DNA of 64,000 nucleotides from Inmirania thermothiophila. Its GTDB lineage: Bacteria > Pseudomonadota > Gammaproteobacteria > DSM-100275. A program made the position numbers and the translations under genes. The notes under the pieces are model-generated. The model saw only the letters and a program-made list of their open reading frames with translations. It searched no databases and was not told the origin of the DNA. The stretch covers positions 536,726-600,725 of the forward strand of contig NZ_RJVI01000001.1 of NCBI RefSeq assembly GCF_003751635.1, read 5' to 3'. Of the stretch, positions 22,400-34,395 are shown piece by piece (within the stretch, counting starts at the first letter, position 1; every line of letters begins with the position of its first letter).

Positions 22400-23785
22400 A
22401 TGCCCTTCATCCCGCACACCGAGGACGACGTCCGCGCGATGCTCGCGGCCATAGGCGTCGACTCGGTGGAGGCCCTCTTCGAGGAGGTCCCGCCGCAGCT
22501 TCGCAGCCGCGTCGGCGAGCGGATGCCGGCGGCGGTGCCCGAGATGGAGGTGGCCCGCATCATGCACCGGCGCGCGGCCGCCGACGGCCTCCCGGTCTGC
22601 TTCGCCGGCGCCGGCGCCTACGACCACCACGTGCCGGCGGCGGTGTGGGAGCTGGCGACGCGGGGCGAGTTCTACACCGCCTACACGCCGTACCAGGCGG
22701 AGGCGAGCCAGGGCACCCTCCAGCTCATCTACGAGTACCAGACCATGATGGCGCGGCTGACCGCGCTGGAGGTCTCCAACGCCTCGCTCTACGACGGCGC
22801 CTCGGCGCTGGCCGAGGCGGTGCTGATGGCGGTGCGGGCCAACCGGCGCGCCGGCGGCCGGCGCGTGCTCATGCCGCGCACGGTCCATCCGGCCTATCGG
22901 GCCACCGTGCGCACCATCGTCTCGCCCCAGGGGATCGAGGTGGCGGAGCTGCCCTTCGATCCCGCCACCGGCGTCACCGATCCCGCAGCGGTGGAGGGCC
23001 CGGTGGCGGCGGTGGTGATCCCGCAGCCCAACTACTTCGGGCGCCTGGAGGAGGTGGACGCGCTCACCGACCGCGCCCACGCCGCGGGCGCCCTTGCCGT
23101 GGCGGTGGTGAACCCGCTCTCGCTGGGGCTGCTCAAGCCGCCGGGGGCGTGGGGCGCCGACGGCGTGGACATCGCCTGCGGCGAGGGCCAGCCGCTCGGC
23201 GTGCCCCTCTCCTCCGGCGGGCCCTACTTCGGCTTCCTCTGCTGCCGGCGCGAGCACGTGCGGCAGATGCCGGGGCGGCTCGTGGGGCGCACCGTCGACC
23301 GCGACGGCTGCGTCGGCTTCACCCTCACCCTGCAGGCGCGCGAGCAGCACATCCGCCGCTCCAAGGCCACGTCCAACATCTGCACCAACCAGGGCCTGAT
23401 GGTGACCGCGGCCACCATCCACATGGCCCTGCTGGGGCCGGAGGGGCTGGCGCGCACGGCGGCGGCCTGCCATGCCAACACCGCGCGGCTGGCCGCGGCG
23501 CTGACCGCCGTCGAGGGCGTCGAGCGCCTCATGGAGGGGCCCTTCTTCCACGAAGTGGTGCTGCGCCTGCCGCTGCCGGCGCGCGAGGTGCTGGACACCC
23601 TCGCCACCTACGACCTCGTCGGCGGGGTCGCCCTCGCCGGCGACTATCCCGAGCTCGGCGAGGGGGCGCTGCTGGTGTGCGCCACGGAGAAGCGCACCGA
23701 GGAGGAGATCGGCCGCTACGCCGAGCACCTCGGGCGCATCCTCGCGCGGCGCGCCCCGCCCTGCGAGCGGCTGCGCCCGCGCTAG
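22400..23785 (+). CDS. gcvPA: Glycine dehydrogenase (decarboxylating) subunit 1
   Basis: This 461-residue subunit is the N-terminal half of the split P protein, which decarboxylates glycine with pyridoxal phosphate. It starts [20 protein letters not shown] and has [27 protein letters not shown] and [15 protein letters not shown]. The PLP lysine is on the other subunit, as expected for the split form. It begins 6 bases after gcvH. In most split systems gcvPB follows directly; here tpx intervenes. Confidence 0.95.
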   Translation: MPFIPHTEDDVRAMLAAIGVDSVEALFEEVPPQLRSRVGERMPAAVPEMEVARIMHRRAAADGLPVCFAGAGAYDHHVPAAVWELATRGEFYTAYTPYQAEASQGTLQLIYEYQTMMARLTALEVSNASLYDGASALAEAVLMAVRANRRAGGRRVLMPRTVHPAYRATVRTIVSPQGIEVAELPFDPATGVTDPAAVEGPVAAVVIPQPNYFGRLEEVDALTDRAHAAGALAVAVVNPLSLGLLKPPGAWGADGVDIACGEGQPLGVPLSSGGPYFGFLCCRREHVRQMPGRLVGRTVDRDGCVGFTLTLQAREQHIRRSKATSNICTNQGLMVTAATIHMALLGPEGLARTAAACHANTARLAAALTAVEGVERLMEGPFFHEVVLRLPLPAREVLDTLATYDLVGGVALAGDYPELGEGALLVCATEKRTEEEIGRYAEHLGRILARRAPPCERLRPR

Positions 23786-23829
23786 GGGCGGTGCCCCCCT
23801 TCCCCCCACCACCAGAGGAGGCCCCGGCC

Positions 23830-24333
23830 ATGGCGACCATCACCCTGCGCGGAACCGAGATCCACACCTGCGGCGAGCTGCCGGCGGTGGGCGCCAGGGC
23901 GCCCGACTTCCGGCTCACCGACGCGGAGCTTCGTGACGTCACGCTTGCCGACTTCGCCGGACGGCGCAAGGTGCTCAACATCGTCCCCAGCCTCGACACC
24001 CCCACCTGCGCCACCTCCACGCGCAAGTTCAACGAGCGCGCGGCGGCCCTCGACAACACCGTGGTGCTGGTGATCTCGGCCGACCTGCCCTTCGCGCAGA
24101 AGCGCTTCTGCGCCACCGAGGGCATCGAGCGCGTGGTGCCGCTGTCCATGATGCGCTCGCGCAGGTTCGCCAAGGACTACGGGGTACTGATCGAGGACGG
24201 GCCGCTGGCGGGGCTGACGGCGCGGGCGGTGGTGGTGCTGGACGTCAACGACCGCGTGCTCCATGCCGAGCTGGTGCCCGAGATCGCCCAGGAGCCCGAC
24301 TACGACGCGGCCGTCGCCGCGCTGTCGGCCTGA
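23830..24333 (+). CDS. tpx: Thiol peroxidase (Tpx), inserted in the gcv operon
   Basis: This atypical 2-Cys peroxiredoxin of 167 residues reduces hydroperoxides using thioredoxin. Peroxidatic Cys60 lies in [16 protein letters not shown] and resolving Cys94 in [10 protein letters not shown], the Tpx spacing. The ATG at 23830 follows GAGGAGG by about nine bases; a long in-frame extension upstream is a shadow of gcvPA. Spacing to gcvPA (44 bases) and gcvPB (28 bases) and the shared strand make it part of the operon. Tpx is usually monocistronic, so the position is unusual. Confidence 0.95.
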   Translation: MATITLRGTEIHTCGELPAVGARAPDFRLTDAELRDVTLADFAGRRKVLNIVPSLDTPTCATSTRKFNERAAALDNTVVLVISADLPFAQKRFCATEGIERVVPLSMMRSRRFAKDYGVLIEDGPLAGLTARAVVVLDVNDRVLHAELVPEIAQEPDYDAAVAALSA

Positions 24334-24361
24334 GCGGCGGAGCGGCCTCAGGGAGGTCCCG

Positions 24362-25810
24362 ATGCTGATCTTCGACCTGTCGCGCCCGGGCCGGCGCAAC
24401 CCGGCCCACGCCCCGGCGGCGGAGGCGTCGGCCGACGACATCCCGCCGCACCTCAGGCGCCGGCAGCCGCCGGCGCTGCCGGAGGTCTCGGAACTGGAGG
24501 CGGTGCGCCACTACACCCGCCTGTCCCAGCGCAACTTCTCCATCGACACCCACTTCTACCCGCTGGGCTCGTGCACCATGAAGTACAACCCCCGGGCGTG
24601 CAACAGCCTCGCCATGCTTCCCGGGTTCCTCGCCCGCCACCCCCTAGCCCCGGAGGCCCTGAGCCAGGGCTTCATGGCCTGCCTCTGGGAGCTGCAGGAG
24701 ATGCTCGCCGAGGTGACGGGGATGGCCGAGGTCTCGCTCACTCCGGCCGCCGGCGCCCAAGGGGAGCTCGCCGGCGTGATGATGATCCGCGCCTACCACC
24801 GGGCGCGGGGCGAGGAGGGGCGCACGGAGATGCTGGTGCCGGACGCGGCCCACGGCACCAACCCCGCCTCGGCGGTGATGGCGGGCTTCACGGTGCGGGA
24901 GATCCCCACCGACGCCGAGGGCGACGTGGACCTCGAGGCCCTGCGCGCGGCGGTGGGTCCGCGCACCGCGGGGCTGATGCTCACCAACCCCTCGACCCTC
25001 GGCGTGTTCGAGCGGCGCATCGACGAGATCGCCCGCATCGTCCACGACGCCGGCGGCCTGCTCTACTACGACGGGGCCAACCTCAACGCCATCCTCGGCA
25101 AGGTGCGCCCCGGGGACATGGGCTTCGACGTGATCCACGTCAACCTGCACAAGACCTTCGCCACCCCTCACGGCGGCGGCGGGCCGGGGGCCGGTCCCGT
25201 GGGGGTGAGCGCGCGGCTCGCGCCCTTCCTCCCGGTGCCCATGGTGGCGCGCGAGGGCGAGCGCTACCGCTGGCTCACCGAGGTCGACCGGCCGCAGACC
25301 ATCGGCCGGCTGTCGGCCTTCGCCGGCAACGCGGGGGTGCTGCTCAGGGCCTACGTCTACATGCGCCTGGTGGGGCGCGAGGGGATGGAGCGCATCGCCG
25401 AGATGGCGACCCTCAATGCCAACTACCTGCTCGCCAGGCTGCGTGCGGCCGGCTTCGAGCCCGCCTTCCCCGGCCGCCGCGCGACCCACGAGTTCATCCT
25501 CACCCTGCGCCGCTTCGCCAAGGAGCACGGGGTCACCGCCATGGACTTCGCCAAACGGCTGCTGGACCACGGCCAGCACGCCCCCACCACCTACTTCCCG
25601 CTCCTGGTCCCCGAGTGCCTGCTCATCGAGCCCACCGAGACCGAGAGCCGGGAGGCGCTGGACCGCTTCGTCGAGGCCATGGCGGCCATCGCCGAGGAGG
25701 CGCGGACCCAGCCCGAGCGGGTCCGCGAGGCGCCGCACACCCTGCCGGTGCGCCGCCTCGACGACGTGCGCGCCGCCCGCGAGCTGGACGTCGCCCTGGC
25801 GGAGGGCTGA
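24362..25810 (+). CDS. gcvPB: Glycine dehydrogenase (decarboxylating) subunit 2
   Basis: This 482-residue subunit carries the PLP lysine, Lys264, in [20 protein letters not shown]. Other motifs are [14 protein letters not shown] (66-78) and [10 protein letters not shown]. With GcvPA it forms the P protein. The ATG at 24362 follows GGGAGG; an upstream in-frame start overlaps tpx. The C-terminus ends with the [18 protein letters not shown] segment common in the family. It is followed one base later by the GTG of dgkA. Confidence 0.96.
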   Translation: MLIFDLSRPGRRNPAHAPAAEASADDIPPHLRRRQPPALPEVSELEAVRHYTRLSQRNFSIDTHFYPLGSCTMKYNPRACNSLAMLPGFLARHPLAPEALSQGFMACLWELQEMLAEVTGMAEVSLTPAAGAQGELAGVMMIRAYHRARGEEGRTEMLVPDAAHGTNPASAVMAGFTVREIPTDAEGDVDLEALRAAVGPRTAGLMLTNPSTLGVFERRIDEIARIVHDAGGLLYYDGANLNAILGKVRPGDMGFDVIHVNLHKTFATPHGGGGPGAGPVGVSARLAPFLPVPMVAREGERYRWLTEVDRPQTIGRLSAFAGNAGVLLRAYVYMRLVGREGMERIAEMATLNANYLLARLRAAGFEPAFPGRRATHEFILTLRRFAKEHGVTAMDFAKRLLDHGQHAPTTYFPLLVPECLLIEPTETESREALDRFVEAMAAIAEEARTQPERVREAPHTLPVRRLDDVRAARELDVALAEG

Positions 25811-25811
25811 G

Positions 25812-26180
25812 GTGCGTCCGGGGGAGCGCCCGCGGGGGCTGCGCCGCCTGGTTCTTGCCTTCGGCCATTCGCTGCGCGGGCTTCGCGCGGCGTGGCGCGA
25901 CGAGGAGGCCTTCCAGCTCGAGGTGGCGGCCGCGGTGGTGCTGCTCCCCGCAGCCTTCTGGCTGGGGCGCGACGGGACGGAGCGGGCCCTGCTCGCCGGC
26001 AGCGTCCTGCTGGTGCCGCTGGTGGAGCTGCTCAACAGCGCGGTGGAGGCCACGGTGGATCGCATCGGCACCGAGCACCACCCCCTCGCCGGCCAGGCCA
26101 AGGACCTGGGATCGGCGGCGGTGCTGGTGGCGCTGCTGCTCGCGGCCGCGGTGTGGGCGGCGGTGCTCTGGCCGGCGTGA
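25812..26180 (+). CDS. dgkA: Diacylglycerol kinase
   Basis: This small 122-residue membrane kinase rephosphorylates diacylglycerol to phosphatidic acid. It has three membrane segments and the active-site signature VELLNSAVEATVDRIG with AKDLGSAAV. The AFRDEEAFQLE-like amphipathic helix (here AWRDEEAFQLE, near 30) carries a conserved Glu. It starts at GTG, one base after the gcvPB stop. It ends the operon; the next terminator on this strand is at 26312-26343. Confidence 0.93.
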   Translation: MRPGERPRGLRRLVLAFGHSLRGLRAAWRDEEAFQLEVAAAVVLLPAAFWLGRDGTERALLAGSVLLVPLVELLNSAVEATVDRIGTEHHPLAGQAKDLGSAAVLVALLLAAAVWAAVLWPA

Positions 26181-26193
26181 GAATGCATTTCAA

Positions 26194-26207
26194 TTGACCT
26201 GGATCAT
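26194..26207 (+). promoter_or_regulatory. FNR/Anr-type box
   Basis: TTGACCTGGATCAT matches the FNR-family pattern TTGAT-N4-ATCAA at 8 of 10 conserved positions. It lies in an AT-enriched patch 14 bases past dgkA. Its centre (26200.5) is exactly 41.5 bases before 26242, the first base of the hairpin RNA candidate. A weak -10-like CTCAAT at 26230-26235 is at the matching distance for a class II activated promoter. Confidence 0.55.
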
Positions 26208-26241
26208 GGTCCGCGCCGGCGTTCTGGGGCTCAATGGCACG

Positions 26242-26343
26242 CACCGGAGTGATCCCTTCCCCTCCCCCGATGCTCCGGTGGGCGCCCGCAAGGGCGCCGG
26301 ACGTCACCCCGGGCGGGGGCCTCGCGCCCCCGCCTCTTTTTTT
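26242..26343 (+). ncRNA. Candidate small regulatory RNA, FNR-controlled
   Basis: About 102 bases fold into three consecutive hairpins: an 8-bp stem (26242-26249/26273-26280) extended by two G-U pairs with a 19-base loop rich in C (ATCCCTTCCCCTCCCCCGA); a 7-bp stem with a GCAA tetraloop (26281-26287/26292-26298); and a 9-bp terminator hairpin followed by T7. No protein frame with codon bias is present. The C-rich loop is complementary to Shine-Dalgarno sequences, a common sRNA seed design. An FNR-type box sits 41.5 bases upstream of the inferred start. The whole is new to me; family assignment was not possible. Confidence 0.5.
26312..26343 (+). terminator. Rho-independent terminator
   Basis: The stem GGCGGGGGC/GCCCCCGCC (26312-26320 with 26326-26334) has a 5-base loop and is followed by TC and seven Ts (26337-26343). 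It is the clearest intrinsic terminator in the window. It ends either dgkA read-through or the small RNA. Confidence 0.9.
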
Positions 26344-26426
26344 GCCCGGGCGGCGTCCGGCCCCGCCGAGGGAATAGCGAAGGGCGAAGGGCGTTGACCG
26401 GACAGGCGGACGGCACGGAGGGACCG

Positions 26427-26930
26427 GTGTCCGAGGAGGCGGGGCAGCTCGTCGCCCACATCCCCAGGCTCAGGCGCTACGCGCGGGCCCTGGTGGGCGA
26501 TCCGGAGGCCGCGGACGATCTCGTCCAGGACACCCTGGAGCGGGCGCTGACGCGGCTCAACCGCTTCCGGCCCGGGACCGACCTGCGGGCCTGGCTGTTC
26601 ACGATCATGCACAACCTCTACGTCAGCGCCCTGCGCCGCTACCACCGCCGTCCCCTCCACCACGCCTTCGAGGAGGGACGCGAGGGGGTGCCGGGGGGGC
26701 AGGAGGACAGCCTGCGCCTGGACGAGCTGGAGGCGGCGCTCGCGCGCCTGCCGTCGGCGCAGCGCGAGGTGCTGCTGCTGGTGGTGCTGGAGGGGATGCG
26801 CTACGAGGAGGTGGCGGCGGTGCTGGAGATCCCGCTGGGCACCGTGATGTCGCGCCTGTACCGGGCACGGGAGCGGCTGCGCCGCCTCCTCGAGGGGGGC
26901 GCCGGGCCGCGCCTGCGGAGGGTGAAGTGA
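26427..26930 (+). CDS. ECF-family RNA polymerase sigma factor
   Basis: The 167-residue sigma factor has region 2 (about 10-75, with ADDLVQDTLERALTRLNRF) and region 4 (about 100-158, with LPSAQREVLLLVVLEGMRYEEVAAVLEIPLGTVMSRL). The GTG at 26427 follows GGAGGG by 4-5 bases and is preferred to a TTG at 26394 that has no ribosome site. It is coupled by GTGA to the anti-sigma gene. Region 4 and the DxxR-like pattern place it near the RpoE-like/ECF-with-transmembrane-anti-sigma groups; the regulon is unknown. Confidence 0.9.
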   Translation: MSEEAGQLVAHIPRLRRYARALVGDPEAADDLVQDTLERALTRLNRFRPGTDLRAWLFTIMHNLYVSALRRYHRRPLHHAFEEGREGVPGGQEDSLRLDELEAALARLPSAQREVLLLVVLEGMRYEEVAAVLEIPLGTVMSRLYRARERLRRLLEGGAGPRLRRVK

Positions 26931-27666
26931 GCGGGGGGCGCATCGCCGAGGCGGACCTGCACGCCTACGTCGACGGGCTGCTGCCGGCGGAGCGGCGGGC
27001 GCAGGTGGAATCCTGGCTCGCCGAGCATCCGGAGGAGGCGGCGCGTCTGGCGGCCTACGCCCGCATCGGCGATGCGGTGCGGGCGCGGTTCCAGGAGGTG
27101 GTGGAGGAGCCGGTCCCGGCGCGGCTCCTGGTGTGGCGGCGGCGGCGCCGGCCGGGGCCGCTCCTCGCGGTGGCGGCGGCGCTCGCCCTCGGGATCGCGG
27201 TGGGCTGGTTCGCCCGCGGCCTCGAGCCCGGCGGTCTGGGAGGCAGCGGCGCGCCGGCGGAGCGGGCGCTCGCGGTGCGGGCGGCGGTGGCCCACGCGGT
27301 CTACGCCCCCGAGGTGCGCCATCCGGTGGAGGTGTCGGCGGGGGAGGAGGCGCACCTGGCGGCCTGGCTCGGCAAGCGGCTGGGGGCGCCGCTGCGCCCG
27401 CCGCGGCTGGGCGAGGCGGGCTTCACGCTGGTGGGCGGGCGGCTGCTGCCCGGCGAGGCGGGGCCGGCGGCGCAGTTCATGTACGAGGACCGCGCCGGGC
27501 GGCGCCTGACCCTCTACGTCGCCCGCGAGGCCCGGCGCGGCGACACCGCCTTCCGCTACCTGCGCGAGGGCGGGGTGAGCGTCTTCTACTGGGTGGACGG
27601 GCCCTTCGGCTACGCCCTCAGCGGCGCGCTGGAGCGCGCCGAGCTGCTGGCCGTGGCCCGCCGCGT

Positions 27667-29694
<2,028 letters not shown>

Positions 29695-29744
29695 GGCGGG
29701 CTCCAATCCGAGCAGTTCGCTCAGGATTGTAGCAGCCGCCGCCC

Positions 29745-30389
29745 TCAGCCCCCGAGGATCTCCCAGCCGAGGCCGCGGGCCTCGCTGCGCAGGCCGGTGT
29801 CGGGGTGCACCGCCACCGCCTCGCCGACGGCGGCGAGCAGGGGCCGGTCGCTGGCCGAGTCGGCGTAGGCCACCGCCTCCTCGAGGGGCAGGCGGAGCTC
29901 GGCGGCGAGGGCCCGCGCGAGCCGCTCCTTCTCGGCGCCGTAGGGGTGGACCGGGGGCGGGGCGGCGGTGAAGCGCCCTGCGCGCAGGTCGCAGCGGGTG
30001 GCGATCACGTGCGGGATGGCGAGGGCCTCGGCGAGGGGGCGGGCGAGGAAGGCGGGGGTGCCGGTGAGCAGCGCGAGGACGTCGCCGGCGGCGCGGTGGC
30101 CCTCGATGCGCCGGCGCATCACCGGCCGGACCGCCGGCAGCAGGCGCCGCGCCACGAAGCGCTCGGCCTCCGCTGCCACCGGCTCGAGGCGCAGGCCGGC
30201 CAGATACGCCTTGTCCTTCTTCCAGACGTCGGCGCCGTAGCGGCGGCGGTGGCGGACGGCGAAGGCGAGGAAGGCGCCGAGCTGGGCCGGGCCCAGAAGG
30301 CCGCGGCGCAGGAGGTGGCGGAAGAAGCGCCGCTCGGAGCTCGTTCCCTCGAGCAGCGTGCCGTCCACATCCACCAGGACCAGCCTCAC
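29745..30389 (-). CDS. HAD-IB family hydrolase
   Basis: The 214-residue protein has HAD motif [10 protein letters not shown] (nucleophile Asp7, Asp9), motif [11 protein letters not shown] (Thr about 112) and motifs III/IV in [11 protein letters not shown] (about 183-193). The cap lies between motifs I and II, as in subfamily IB phosphoserine-phosphatase-like enzymes. The start is GTG (30389), overlapping the CDP-alcohol phosphatidyltransferase stop by 4 bases. This coupling suggests a lipid phosphate or head-group phosphate substrate, for example phosphatidylglycerophosphate; that is inference. Confidence 0.85.
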   Translation of the reverse strand: MRLVLVDVDGTLLEGTSSERRFFRHLLRRGLLGPAQLGAFLAFAVRHRRRYGADVWKKDKAYLAGLRLEPVAAEAERFVARRLLPAVRPVMRRRIEGHRAAGDVLALLTGTPAFLARPLAEALAIPHVIATRCDLRAGRFTAAPPPVHPYGAEKERLARALAAELRLPLEEAVAYADSASDRPLLAAVGEAVAVHPDTGLRSEARGLGWEILGG

Positions 30390-31015
30390 GGAGCGGCCTC
30401 GCGCCCGGGGCGGGACCGGAAGGCCTCGTGGACGGCCACCTCGACCAGCACCGGCAGGCCGCGCAGGAGGCAGAGCACCACCGCGAGGACGTAGAGCACC
30501 TGGGAGGCGAGGCCAAGAGGCGCCGACCACTGCGCCCACAGGCTCGGCGCCAGCGCCGGCCAGGGCTGCAGGAAGAGGATCCAGCCGAAGGTCACGCCCT
30601 TGATCACGCCGTAGCTCAGACGCATGAAGCGGCCGGCGACGAGGAACCGGCCGATGCGCGTCTGCATCATGCCGAAGGGCGTCTCGCCGCGGGCGGCGCC
30701 CTGGCTGCGCAGGCTGTCCACGAGGATGCCGCGGGTGAGGAAGACGATGGGGACCCACACCGGCACCAGGTCGAGGTCGGCGAGCACCACCCAGAGGACG
30801 TTCTCCACCACGCGGTCGACGGCGATGTCGAAGATGGCGCCGAAGAGCGACTCCTCGCCGCGCCGGCGGGCGATGTAGCCGTCGAGGCCGTCGAGGGCGA
30901 AGATGAGCGCCACCAGCGGGGCGTTGGCGAGCTGCACCAGCGGCGGCGCCTGGTAGGCCATCCACACGAGCAGGAAGAGCAGCAGGAAGCGGAGGGTTGT
31001 GACGAGGTTGGCCAT
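30386..31015 (-). CDS. CDP-alcohol phosphatidyltransferase
   Basis: This 209-residue membrane enzyme carries the full family motif D-x2-D-G-x2-A-R-x8-G-x3-D-x3-D in [18 protein letters not shown] and the following residues (about 42-65). It has five to six membrane segments. It should exchange CMP of CDP-diacylglycerol for an alcohol, but the alcohol is unknown (glycerophosphate and inositol types share the motif). The chosen ATG (31015) begins [21 protein letters not shown]. It is divergent from rlmI, whose promoter lies between them, and is coupled to the HAD gene. Confidence 0.85.
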   Translation of the reverse strand: MANLVTTLRFLLLFLLVWMAYQAPPLVQLANAPLVALIFALDGLDGYIARRRGEESLFGAIFDIAVDRVVENVLWVVLADLDLVPVWVPIVFLTRGILVDSLRSQGAARGETPFGMMQTRIGRFLVAGRFMRLSYGVIKGVTFGWILFLQPWPALAPSLWAQWSAPLGLASQVLYVLAVVLCLLRGLPVLVEVAVHEAFRSRPGREAAP

Positions 31016-31040
31016 GGCGTCGCGGCACCGGGCCGCGCAG

Positions 31041-31069
31041 TTGGTGCACGGCGAAGGAGGGATTATAGT
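31041..31069 (+). promoter_or_regulatory. Promoter of the rlmI-lgt-thyA-folA operon
   Basis: TTGGTG (31041-31046) and TATAGT (31064-31069) are 17 bases apart. The start would be near 31076, only about four bases before the rlmI ATG at 31080, so the mRNA may be leaderless. An AGGAGG at 31055 lies upstream of the predicted start and cannot serve that ATG. Confidence 0.65.
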
Positions 31070-31079
31070 GGGCGCCCCC

Positions 31080-32288
31080 ATGGCCAACCAAACCCACCAG
31101 GAAGCGGCGGTGGCGACCCTGCGGCTTCGCCGCGGCGAGGATCGGCGCCTGCGTGCGGGCCACCTCTGGGTCTACAGCAACGAGGTGGACACCGCGCGCA
31201 CGCCCCTCAAGGGCCTGGAGCCGGGAGCGCCGGTGCTGGTCCTGGACCATCGCGGCGGCGTCGTGGGCGCAGGCTACGCGAACCCGCGCTCGCTGATCTG
31301 CGCCCGCCTGGTCAGCCACGGCCGCCGTCTGCTCGATCGGCGCCTGCTCGTCGAGCGGCTGCGGCGGGCCCTGGCCCTGCGCGAGCGGCTGTTCCCGGCC
31401 CCCAGCTACCGCCTCGCCTTCGGCGAGGGCGACCACCTGCCGGGGCTGGTGGTGGACCGCTACGGCGAGACCGCGGTGGTGCAGCTGACCACGGCGGGCA
31501 TGGAGCGCATGCGCGAGGCGGTGGTGGCGGCGCTCGCCGAGGTGGCGGGGGTGCGCCACGTGCTCGCCCGCAACGACACCGCGGTGCGCGCCCTCGAGGG
31601 GCTCGCGCGCTACGTGGAGCCGTGGCTCGGCGAGCCGCCGCCGGTGGTCCTCGTGGAGGAGGACGGCGCCGTCTTCGAGGTGGACCCCGCCGCCGGGCAG
31701 AAGACGGGCTGGTTCTACGACCAGCGTGCCAACCGCCGCACCGCGGCCGCCCTCGCGCGGGGGGCGCGCGTCCTCGACGTCTTCAGCTACGTGGGCGGGT
31801 TCGGCATCCGCGCGGCCCTCGCCGGGGCGCGGGAGGTGCGCTGCATCGACGCCTCGGAGGCGGCGCTGGCGCGCCTTGCCGCCAACGCCGAGCGCAACGG
31901 CGTGGCGGCGCGCGTGCGCGCGGAGCGGGCCGACGCCTTCGAGGCCCTGGAGGCGCTGGCCGCCGAGGGGGCGCGCTTCGACCTCGTCATCCTCGACCCC
32001 CCGGCGCTCATCAAGCGGGCCCGGGACTGCAAGGCGGGGCTCGCCGCCTACCGCCGGCTCAACGCCCTCGGCATGGCGGTGACCGCCGAGGGCGGCTTCC
32101 TCGTGAGCTGCTCCTGCTCGCATCACCTCGAGGAGGAGGCGCTGCGGCGCGTGGTGCGCGAGGCCGCACGGACGCAGGGGCGGGCGGTGCAGGAGCTTGC
32201 CGCTGCCGGGCAGGACATGGACCATCCGGTGCACCCGGCGATGCCCGAGACCCGCTACCTCAAGGCCCTCTTCCTCCGGGTGATCTGA
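31080..32288 (+). CDS. rlmI: 23S rRNA m5C methyltransferase (RlmI-type)
   Basis: RlmI methylates C1962 of 23S rRNA with SAM. The 402-residue protein has an N-terminal PUA domain (about 10-90, with [10 protein letters not shown]) and a Rossmann methyltransferase domain: [16 protein letters not shown] motif [22 protein letters not shown] and the catalytic-type SCSCSHH. The ATG at 31080 is preferred over upstream in-frame codons because it lies just after the promoter. It is one base before lgt's start, so the operon is tight. Confidence 0.92.
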   Translation: MANQTHQEAAVATLRLRRGEDRRLRAGHLWVYSNEVDTARTPLKGLEPGAPVLVLDHRGGVVGAGYANPRSLICARLVSHGRRLLDRRLLVERLRRALALRERLFPAPSYRLAFGEGDHLPGLVVDRYGETAVVQLTTAGMERMREAVVAALAEVAGVRHVLARNDTAVRALEGLARYVEPWLGEPPPVVLVEEDGAVFEVDPAAGQKTGWFYDQRANRRTAAALARGARVLDVFSYVGGFGIRAALAGAREVRCIDASEAALARLAANAERNGVAARVRAERADAFEALEALAAEGARFDLVILDPPALIKRARDCKAGLAAYRRLNALGMAVTAEGGFLVSCSCSHHLEEEALRRVVREAARTQGRAVQELAAAGQDMDHPVHPAMPETRYLKALFLRVI

Positions 32289-33080
32289 ATGCTGCGCCAT
32301 CCCGACATCGACCCCGTCGCCATCCGCCTCGGGCCGCTGCAGGTGCACTGGTACGGGATCATGTACCTGGTGGGCTTCGCCGCGGGCTGGTGGCTGGGCC
32401 GGCGCCGCGCGGCCCGTTCGGGCAGCGGCTGGAGCGCGCGCGAGGTGGACGACCTCGTCTTCTACGTCGCCCTCGGGGTGATCCTCGGCGGGCGCCTGGG
32501 CTACGTGCTCTTCTACGGGCTCGACGCCTTCCTCGCCCGCCCGCTCTCCATCCTCGAGGTCTGGAAGGGCGGCATGTCCTTCCACGGCGGGCTCCTGGGG
32601 GTGGCGGTGGCGCTCGGGCTCTTCGCCCGCCGCTTCGGCAAGCCGCTGCTTGCGCTGGCCGACTTCGTCGCGCCGCTGGTCCCGGTGGGTCTCGGCGCCG
32701 GGCGCATCGGCAACTTCATCAACGGCGAGCTGTGGGGGCGGCCGACGGCGCTGCCCTGGGGCATGGTGTTCGAGGGCGCAGGGCCGCTCCCGCGGCATCC
32801 GAGCCAGCTCTACGAAGCCTTCCTCGAGGGGGTGGTGCTGTTCGCGCTCGTCTGGTGGTTCTCGGCGCGGCCGCGGCCGGCGGGGGCGGTGACGGGGCTC
32901 TTTCTGCTCCTCTACGGCGGCTTCCGCTTCCTCGTGGAGTTCGTGCGCGAGCCGGACGCGCACATCGGCTTCGTCGCCTTCGGCTGGATGACCATGGGGC
33001 AGCTGCTCTCGCTGCCCATGATCGCGGCCGGTGCGGGGCTCTTGCTGTGGGCGCTGCGGCGCCGGGAGGGGGTGGCATGA
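32289..33080 (+). CDS. lgt: Prolipoprotein diacylglyceryl transferase
   Basis: Lgt attaches a diacylglyceryl group to the lipobox cysteine of prolipoproteins at the inner membrane. The 263-residue protein has seven membrane segments and the motifs [17 protein letters not shown] (the catalytic-region His), and the phosphatidylglycerol-binding [13 protein letters not shown] signature (about 138-150), then HPSQLYEA. It starts immediately after the rlmI stop and overlaps thyA by 4 bases (ATGA). The lipoproteins encoded nearby (5.7 kb, rlpA) are plausible substrates. Confidence 0.96.
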   Translation: MLRHPDIDPVAIRLGPLQVHWYGIMYLVGFAAGWWLGRRRAARSGSGWSAREVDDLVFYVALGVILGGRLGYVLFYGLDAFLARPLSILEVWKGGMSFHGGLLGVAVALGLFARRFGKPLLALADFVAPLVPVGLGAGRIGNFINGELWGRPTALPWGMVFEGAGPLPRHPSQLYEAFLEGVVLFALVWWFSARPRPAGAVTGLFLLLYGGFRFLVEFVREPDAHIGFVAFGWMTMGQLLSLPMIAAGAGLLLWALRRREGVA

Positions 33081-33907
33081 GGCCGTATCTGGCGCTGATG
33101 CGGCGCATCCTCGAGGAGGGGGTGCGCAAGGAGGACCGCACCGGCACCGGGACCCTCAGCGTCTTCGGCCATCAGATGCGCTTCGATCTCGCCGAGGGCT
33201 TTCCGCTCGTCACCACCAAGCGGGTGCATCTGAAGTCCGTCGTCCACGAGCTGCTCTGGTTCCTGCGCGGGGAGACGCGCCTGGACTACCTCCACGCCCA
33301 CGGGGTCACGATCTGGGACGAGTGGGCGCACGAGGGCGATCTGGGCCCCATCTACGGGCGCCAGTGGCGCGCCTGGCCCGCCCCCGACGGGCGCGTGATC
33401 GATCAGCTCGCCGAGGTGGTGGAGGCGATCCGGCGCACGCCGCACTCGCGCCGGCTCGTGGTCTCGGCGTGGAACGTGGCGGACCTGCCGGACGAGTCGA
33501 TCCCGCCGCAGGAGAACGTGCGCCGCGGGCGCATGGCGCTCGCGCCGTGCCATGCGCTGTTCCAGTTCCACGTCGCCGACGGGCGCCTGTCCTGCCAGCT
33601 CTACCAGCGCAGCGCCGACGTCTTCCTCGGCGTGCCCTTCAACATCGCCTCCTACGCGCTGCTCACCCTGATGGTGGCGCAGGTGACCGGCCACGAGCCG
33701 GGGGAGTTCATCTGGACCGGCGGCGACTGCCACCTCTACCTCAACCATCTGGAGCAGGCGCGCACACAGCTTGCGCGCGAGCCGCGGCCGCTGCCGCGCA
33801 TGGTGCTCAACCCCGCGGTGCGCTCGCTGTTCGATTTCCGCTACGAGGACTTCCGCATCGAGGGCTACGACCCCCACCCCCACATCCCGGCGCCGGTGGC
33901 GGTGTGA
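33077..33907 (+). CDS. thyA: Thymidylate synthase
   Basis: ThyA converts dUMP to dTMP with methylene-tetrahydrofolate. The 276-residue protein has [20 protein letters not shown], the catalytic Cys158 in [10 protein letters not shown], and [18 protein letters not shown]. All family hallmarks are present. The ATG overlaps lgt. Its stop overlaps the GTG of folA by 4 bases, coupling it to the enzyme that regenerates its folate. Confidence 0.97.
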   Translation: MRPYLALMRRILEEGVRKEDRTGTGTLSVFGHQMRFDLAEGFPLVTTKRVHLKSVVHELLWFLRGETRLDYLHAHGVTIWDEWAHEGDLGPIYGRQWRAWPAPDGRVIDQLAEVVEAIRRTPHSRRLVVSAWNVADLPDESIPPQENVRRGRMALAPCHALFQFHVADGRLSCQLYQRSADVFLGVPFNIASYALLTLMVAQVTGHEPGEFIWTGGDCHLYLNHLEQARTQLAREPRPLPRMVLNPAVRSLFDFRYEDFRIEGYDPHPHIPAPVAV

Positions 33908-34395
33908 GCGTGCTGAGCCTCATCGCGGCCATCGACGAGGGCGGCCTCATCGGCCGCGGCAACGCCCTGCCGTGGCGCCTGCCGGCGGACCTGCGCCACT
34001 TCCGCGCCGTCACCTGGGGCAAGCCCGTGGTCATGGGGCGGCGCACCTTCGAGTCCATCGGCCGTCCCCTGCCGGGGCGGCGCAACATCGTGGTCACCCG
34101 CGACCCGGACTGGCGCGCCGCGGGCTGCGAGCGCGCCGCCTCGCCCGAGGCCGCCCTCGCCCTCGCCGCCGGCGCCCGGGAGGTGATGGTGATCGGCGGC
34201 GCCGCCCTCTATCGCCACTTCCTCCCGCGCGCCGACCGGCTCTACCTCACGCGCATCCACCACCGCTTCGAGGGCGACGCCTGGTTCCCGCCCATCGACC
34301 CCGCGCAGTGGGTCGAGGTCGCGCGCGAGGACCACGCCCCCGACGCCGACAATCCCTGGCCCTACAGCTTCCTGGTCCTGGAGCGCCGCGCCTGA
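33904..34395 (+). CDS. folA: Dihydrofolate reductase
   Basis: FolA reduces dihydrofolate to tetrahydrofolate with NADPH. The 163-residue protein (GTG start) shows [20 protein letters not shown], active-site Asp29 in LPADLRHF, the NADPH-binding GRRTFESIG and [10 protein letters not shown]. Length is typical. The final 34 bases overlap the 3' end of the convergent apaH gene. Confidence 0.96.
   Translation: MSVLSLIAAIDEGGLIGRGNALPWRLPADLRHFRAVTWGKPVVMGRRTFESIGRPLPGRRNIVVTRDPDWRAAGCERAASPEAALALAAGAREVMVIGGAALYRHFLPRADRLYLTRIHHRFEGDAWFPPIDPAQWVEVAREDHAPDADNPWPYSFLVLERRA

Noticed and set aside
26394-26426. TTG at 26394 as start of the second ECF sigma gene
   Set aside because: It has no ribosome site, while the GTG at 26427 has GGAGGG at good distance and gives the usual family length.
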